Below, in pieces: positions 58,885-64,000 of a stretch of 64,000 nt of DNA. The notes under the pieces are model-generated. The model was not told the DNA's origin and searched no databases. It saw nothing but the letters and a program-made list of their open reading frames with translations. Origin of the DNA: Vicugna pacos (Eukaryota > Chordata > Mammalia > Artiodactyla > Camelidae); NCBI RefSeq assembly GCF_048564905.1, contig NC_133002.1, forward strand, positions 57,469,183 to 57,533,182, given 5' to 3'. Positions within the stretch are counted from its first letter, which is position 1. Every line of letters starts with the position of its first letter. The position numbers and the translations under genes are program-made.

Positions 58885-59065
58885 GGCCCTGACAAAGCAG
58901 GTATGTGCCAGACACTGTTCTAAGCACTTTACATCCTTCAATCCAACAACGACCCTATTTTAATCTCACTTTACAGATGAGTAAACTGAGGCACAGAGAA
59001 TTAAGAAACTTGCCTAAGGTCACTCAGCTAACAAGAGGCAGAGCCCAAATTCAAACCCCAGCAAG
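58885..59065 (-). mobile_element. MIR SINE, reverse
   Basis: TGCCAGACACTGTTCTAAGC, CTTTACAGATGAGTAAACTG, AAGAGGCAGAGCCCAAATTC. Confidence 0.88.
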
Positions 59066-60517
59066 CTGGACATGCAAAGGAATAAAGTCAGGAGAGGGCA
59101 AAGGGCTTCGCCAAGGGGATCACAGACTGTCACCGCTTTAGGGTGTCGACGCAGTCCGGTGCGTGGCCTCAGCTCTACAGGGCTGGAGACCCAGTTTTTC
59201 TCACTCAGCCAAGAGTGGATTCATCTCTCCAGGCAGGCTTGTGTTAATCAGACTCACAAAGCTGAAGTATTGTCCTAGATGCCAAGACACATTATAATCA
59301 GATGATGGTTTGCTAAGCATGAAATTCAGGGGGCGGGGAAAGGAGAGACTTGGGGAATTCAGACACTTAACAGTGTCCGGCTGATAGGGTTTGGTGGCTG
59401 GGCTGCAGCACAAGGACAGCCTCAGTCTACAACTCCCTCGGCCCCTTCTACCCTGGGTCCTCTCCACCCTGAACTCTGCCTCCCTCAACTGTGCTTAACT
59501 GTGACCTAGGTCAGGTAGGCATTCTATCCTCACCAGACCCCAGTTTCCTGCACTCCTTTAGGGACCACTTGCCTTTGAGCTTGAGAATGCCCTGGACTTG
59601 ACCTGGTTATGGGGAAAGAGGAAGGTGGGGGAGGGACACTTCCTCTTCAGGAGCCTCCTTCAGGCTTACCCACAGACGTCATCCCCCATCTCTGCCTCCA
59701 TCTTGCTCAGTACGTGAATTAGGGCCCTAGGGATTTGGGTCTCAGGGGAGAGAACCATGAAAGAGAAAAAAGGTTATTGGGGCCATCTCCTTACATTGTA
59801 TCAGTGCCCCATTCCACATGCCCCCCTTGAAACTAGGCATTTCTGGTTGAGAATATTGGGAACAGATTCAGCAAACATCTGCTGGCTATTGTGTGCTCCT
59901 GAGCATCCAGGAACAAGGCCCGTTGCCCACCCCAAGGGGCTGGCAGGATGGATGGACCAGTAGTCTGGCACAGAGAGGACTCAGGCCACATCTGACTTTA
60001 GCCCAACGTGACACATGGACATCAGTGCCCATAAAGACTTCTTAAAAGTCAAGGATCTCTCGTCTCACATGGTGGAAAGCCTTAGGGACCAGGTCAAATG
60101 CTGGCAGCTCTCTCAGGCTGCCACCAAGTTCTGCGCCCTGACTCAGTGACTGATCTGAAAGGCTGGAAGATCCACAGCTCCAGGAGGGGGCTCTGCCTCT
60201 GAAGGTCAGAATGGCTCCGGATCCCCAAAACAGATTCCTTCAAGCTCACGTCCAAGAAAGGAAGGGGTTCCCCAATGTACTTCTGAGAAGTGCCTGGAGC
60301 AAAGATCCATCCCCCGACAGAGTCAGATTCAGAGAAGCAAAGCCAGCACCCCTCCCTCAGCATCTCTAAAGATCTGAACCAAAAAAAAATCCAAACTCAA
60401 AAATGCCAGGGCCCTGGCCCCTTGGGATGAGAGGGTGATTGGTGAGGAGAAGCTTGTGAGGTGAGGGGCCAGGTGAGCTCTGGGGTCATGCCCTCCAAGA
60501 CCCACTTCCCCATGCCT
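59066..60517. other. Intron sequence, no gene recognised
   Basis: No exon or repeat recognised; short CpG content near 59140-59160 only. Confidence 0.4.
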
Positions 60518-60575
60518 GAAAAGCCACATCTGCCCTATGTCAGAGCAATACCCCCAGAGGACAGTCAGGGACTAG
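60518..60575 (+). repeat. Copy 2 of a dispersed direct duplication
   Basis: See 58119-58175. The match ends at the same GACAGTCAGGGACTAG in both copies. Confidence 0.8.
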
Positions 60576-60839
60576 CCTAGGGCTCCTCTAGACATCACAG
60601 TACAGCACCACAAACACATGAGAAGGCCACAAAGAGTGGTCCCTGACCACCGCTTGTCCTTTCCAACCCCTTCCTGTCCACCCCTACCTTGCCCACACTC
60701 CTCTGTTCACCCCTGTCTTGTCCATCAACTGTCCTGTCCACCCCCTGCCCTGTCTGCCACCTGCTCTGTCCACCACTTGCCCTTTTCACTGATTTTCTTA
60801 GAGCCAGAGGCAGCTCATTAGCAATAAAACAAAACTGGA

Positions 60840-60935
60840 GGGGATGGAGGGTAACAGCTCAGTGGTAAGCGCGTGCTTAGCATGCATGAGACCCTGGGTT
60901 CTATCCCCGGTACCTCCATTAAAAAGAGAGAGAGA
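60840..60935 (+). mobile_element. Camelid tRNA-derived SINE
   Basis: GGGTAACAGCTCAGTGGTAA, GCGCGTGCTTAGCATGCATG, CCCCGGTACCTCCATTAAAA, ending in (GA)n. Confidence 0.9.
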
Positions 60936-61134
60936 GAGAACTGGGCTTGGAGTGTCAAAAAAATACTGGGCTTTTATTCTGGCTCTGCATTAGTTTATTG
61001 TCCTTCCTTGGACATTTCAGTCAAACAGCCTTTGTAGTTTGCAGAGCAGTCACACGAAAGTTGTCTCATTTGATTTCCACAGCACTGAGCGTAAGCAGGA
61101 CAGGCAATATTATTGCCTGTAAAAGGGGAGCTTG

Positions 61135-61480
61135 GTGATCAGGACCCTTTTGACTGCCAGTGACAAAACCAACTCATACCATCTTAAGCGAAAAAGAGAA
61201 TTCGTTGGCTGATGTAACTGAGAAGCGTGGGGATGCTGCCGACATCCAGCTCAGTTGGATCTAGGGACTCAGACAATGGCACCAGCCTCTCACTGACCCT
61301 CAGCATTCTTCCCTCTGGCTCAGCTTTAATCACGGATGGGCCTCTCCTCATGGGGCTGCATGGTTGCCAGCAGCTCCAGGGTCACATCCTCATAGCTCGT
61401 AGTTTCAACTAAAATCCTAGATCTAATGCTCACTGGGCTGAAATGGGTCACAAGTCCACCCCGGAAGGTGGGTTCAGTCC
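61135..61480. repeat. Ancient interspersed repeat, family unassigned
   Basis: The GACTGCCAGTGACAAAACCA ... GGTCACAAGTCCACCCC pattern is typical of a common dispersed mammalian repeat, but I cannot name it safely. Confidence 0.45.
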
Positions 61481-62718
61481 CGCCCAAGCCGCATCAATGG
61501 AGAGTGGAGGAAAGCCATTTCCAAGGAAAATGTGGGTGGTGTTAGCTGTGGGCTAGTCATGCAATGACAGATGCCCCCGTGCTAATCCCAGGTGTCACTT
61601 GAGACTGAACAATCAAACTTGGTTTATTAATAACCAGACTTAAGAAAAGAGCTGACGTCACCCCATAAAGCGATTGGCTTATTGGGGCTGTGGAGCCAGA
61701 CCTCACCCTGCGGGTGGGAGTAGACCTTCCTGTGGAGGAAGAGGACCCAACTTGCGATCACCCAGGGAGGAGGCTGATGTGGGGGTGCAGGAGATGAGGA
61801 CGCAAAACTCAAACTGGACTGAAGGGAAGCTCTTCCTCCTCATTTTGGGATCAGAAGCAGGTGCTGTGAAGATGCCTGGATTTTTCCAGTGGAGGCTAAG
61901 GCGTGAGCAGTCCACGGACTCATGACAGCAGACGAGAAGTGAGGCAGAACCCTGCCAAACAAGGCCAGTTTTGTGTGGGTACAACTCAGGCCATCGCACA
62001 GGGCCCCACGTTTGGAAGGCCTCCAGGACTGGTTTAATACTCTGCTGTCACCATCTTGAGAGTCTGAATTTTTGTACACGGAGCCCCATATTTTTACTTC
62101 GTGCTTAGAATCACAAATTATGCAACCACTCCTGCTGTCAGATAAGAACCTCTGGGGGGTCTGAGCCTGGGTCTCTGCGGTGGTTCCGAGCTGTTCCCTG
62201 AGCTATCCTCCGGGGTATCGCTCTTCTTTTGGCCTCACCCTATGGCTGTGAGGAACGGGAGAAGGGCTACCTTGTGCTCTGGGCAGACTGGCTAAGCGGT
62301 GAGCTGTATTCCTCCCCCGGGCAATCACTGTGTCAGTAGCGGTGGCCGTTAGCAAGGAATGGCCGTGCCCAGCAGAAGAGCAATCCGCAAGGGTCGTGGG
62401 CAGTGGGAAGTAAGCCAGGGAAGGCAGATCAGAACACCCAGGTGGATACGCAAGGTCCCAGCCTCAGGCAGGCCCCCGGGGGTAGGTGGCTGCCTCAGAG
62501 ACTGGGGGAGAAGTAAATGAGTCTTGTGTTTGTGATGTGAGTGCCGTGCTGGGTGAGCAGTGTGCTTTTATTGGTGGCTAGCAGTTAATAACGGGAGCCG
62601 TTATTATTAACACAGTTTTAACTACAAACTTGAGAAATGCAAATCAGTTACCTGTGATGCTGCTGCTTCAAAACACATACCTTAAATGAAAATGGAATTG
62701 TACTCTAAATTTTTCTAT
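61481..62718. other. Intron sequence, no gene recognised
   Basis: No exon or named repeat seen. Confidence 0.4.
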
Positions 62719-62719
62719 A

Positions 62720-62720
<1 letters not shown>

Positions 62721-62764
<44 letters not shown>
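62721..62764. repeat. (GT)n(AT)n microsatellite
   Basis: GTGTGTGTGTGTGT passes directly into about 15 AT units, followed by degenerate TATG words to about 62860. Confidence 0.95.
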
Positions 62765-62769
<5 letters not shown>

Positions 62770-62879
62770 TGCATGTATATACCTATGTATGTGTGGATCT
62801 GTGTGTATGCATATATGTACATACATATATGTATGTGTGCATATATACCTATATATAAACAGGCACTTTGTCATCCACA

Positions 62880-63080
62880 TTTTTTTATTGAAGTATAGCC
62901 AGTTTACAATGTTGTGTTAGTTTCTGGTGTACAGCATAATGGTTCAGTCATATATGTATATTCCTTTTCATATTCTATTTCATTATAGGCTATTACAAGA
63001 TATTAAATACAATCTTCTGTGCTATATGGTAGGAACTTGTTGTTTATCTATTTTTTATATATAGTCGTTATCTGCATTTT
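62880..63080 (-). mobile_element. L1 3' end, reverse
   Basis: TTTTTTATTGAAGTATAGCC, AGTTTACAATGTTGTGTTAG, CTTGTTGTTTATCTATTT. Confidence 0.85.
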
Positions 63081-64000
63081 TCAATGACTCCATGGTATTC
63101 CACTGTACGGATACTTGAAAATTCATTGTTAATTCTGAAAGTTTGAAGATTAACAAAAGGTAGAATAGTAGAACAAAAAAGAGATGTCCATGTACTCACC
63201 ATCCATATTTAGTAAATGTTAACATTTTGGCCTTAAAAAAAGAAAAAGGCTTGAAGGAGTCTAGTACTGAGTATGTGACCAGGAGCTCCTGAGGGACCTC
63301 CCAGATCGAGCTGGGATCTGCTGGACAGGTGTCAGCAGGGTCCCAAGCTATTACACAGTGGCAACCGGAAGCTTACTTTGGTTACTTGGAGAACCCAGGC
63401 TAGAGGGTCTGCGGCATTTTGGTTAAGCTCCGTCTTGCAGAGGACTGAGCAGACTCTATAACAGACATTCTGTGATCATCCAAGGCCACCCAGCAAACAA
63501 GTAAAGGACAGAACCCCACCCAGGGCATCTGACCTCAGGCCCTGAACTCCATCCCATTATCCTGCCAGCATGTCCCACCTTGGACCACCAGGGTCCACAG
63601 GAAAGGAAGGCTTGAAATAGAAGCTGCCTCAAGCCCTCTTAGATGCTGAAATTCTAATGCCCAGCTTGGCCCAGGACAAACACCAAAGCACAGTAGATGC
63701 CAGTGGGTTCTATTCATTTCCTGATGCAGATTCAAGACTCTGGCTGCCCAGACACTGTTGGAAAAGGAGGCCTAGTGAGTTGCTGTTAACTGGGGCTCAG
63801 GAGAAACATCATCCGCTGGAGATTTGCCTCCATCAAAACCCAACTTCAAGATAGCAACCCCAGGAGAGCAAGCCAAGATTTACTGACACCCAGATGGCTC
63901 CAGGAAAGAATCTCCGTTTTCCTTCCCCTTTTATATCTAGTCTCATGCCTCAGATCTTTTTGGATAAAATACTTCACCTCTCCACTGGTTCTACTTTCAC
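63081..64000. other. Intron sequence, no gene recognised
   Basis: Nothing recognised beyond possible old LINE debris at 63180-63240. Confidence 0.4.

Larger units (their letters stand above)
52646..64000 (+). other. RAB37: Probable first intron of RAB37 (alternative transcript)
   Basis: Everything right of the 52645 donor is inferred intron. It contains MIR, MER5-like, L1 and SINE copies and simple repeats, listed separately. I recognised no further Rab exon (no GDSGVGKT or WDTAGQE reading) before the window ends. Confidence 0.6.

Overview
The window is vertebrate nuclear DNA, almost certainly from a camelid (camel, alpaca or llama). The main evidence is a tRNA-derived SINE of the camelid Vic-1 type. 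It occurs eight times, with a 'GGTATAGCTCAGTGGTA'-like A box, a 'GGTCCTGGGTTCAA'-like B box and an A-rich (TAAA)n tail. The young L1 3' ends are also of the artiodactyl type, and I saw no ruminant BovB/Bov-tA and no pig PRE1 elements. Placental-mammal repeats (MIR, L2, MER5-like, MLT1-like LTRs, ancient L1) fill much of the rest. There are no bacterial-type operons, no CRISPR array and no plasmid or phage genes.

Two host loci stand out on the left. On the minus strand, between 13095 and 8700, I could assemble a complete four-exon gene of the CD300 (CMRF35-like) leukocyte receptor family. It has a signal peptide, one V-type Ig domain, a short Ser/Thr stalk, and a transmembrane segment carrying a lysine followed by a tiny tail. 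All splice sites and phases agree, giving a 198-residue product. A second CD300-type Ig exon lies upstream on the same strand (20299-20682). It is broken by a short SINE fragment with a 16-bp target-site duplication, by frame changes and by a stop, and looks like a pseudogene.

On the right, on the plus strand, a CpG-rich promoter segment (about 52050-52700) contains a 22-codon first coding exon (52580-52645). It matches the alternative N-terminus of the small GTPase RAB37 as I remember it. CD300 genes on one strand followed by a RAB37 5' end on the other fits the CD300E-RAB37-CD300LF part of the mammalian CD300 cluster (human 17q25). By position the intact CD300 gene could be CD300E, but the sequence alone does not settle which member it is.

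Region by region: 1-8.5 kb is repeats (L1, L2, SINE, LTR fossils). 8.7-13.1 kb is the CD300-like gene. 13.1-25 kb is spacer with the CD300 pseudo-exon. 25.5-29.8 kb is a long degraded L1. 29.9-31.4 kb is a nested or opposed L2 cluster. 32.7 kb has a GC-rich patch with a strong CTCF-like motif. 35-47 kb is SINE, L1, MIR and L2. 48.0-49.3 kb holds two adjacent LTR fossils. 49.5-51.6 kb is ancient L1. 52.0-52.7 kb is the RAB37 alternative promoter and exon. 52.7-64 kb is its first intron, with scattered repeats. I found no convincing new biological system. The most notable points are the asparagine-free CD300-like receptor, the SINE-interrupted CD300 pseudo-exon, the RAB37 alternative exon, the CTCF-like site and several inverted or duplicated segments.
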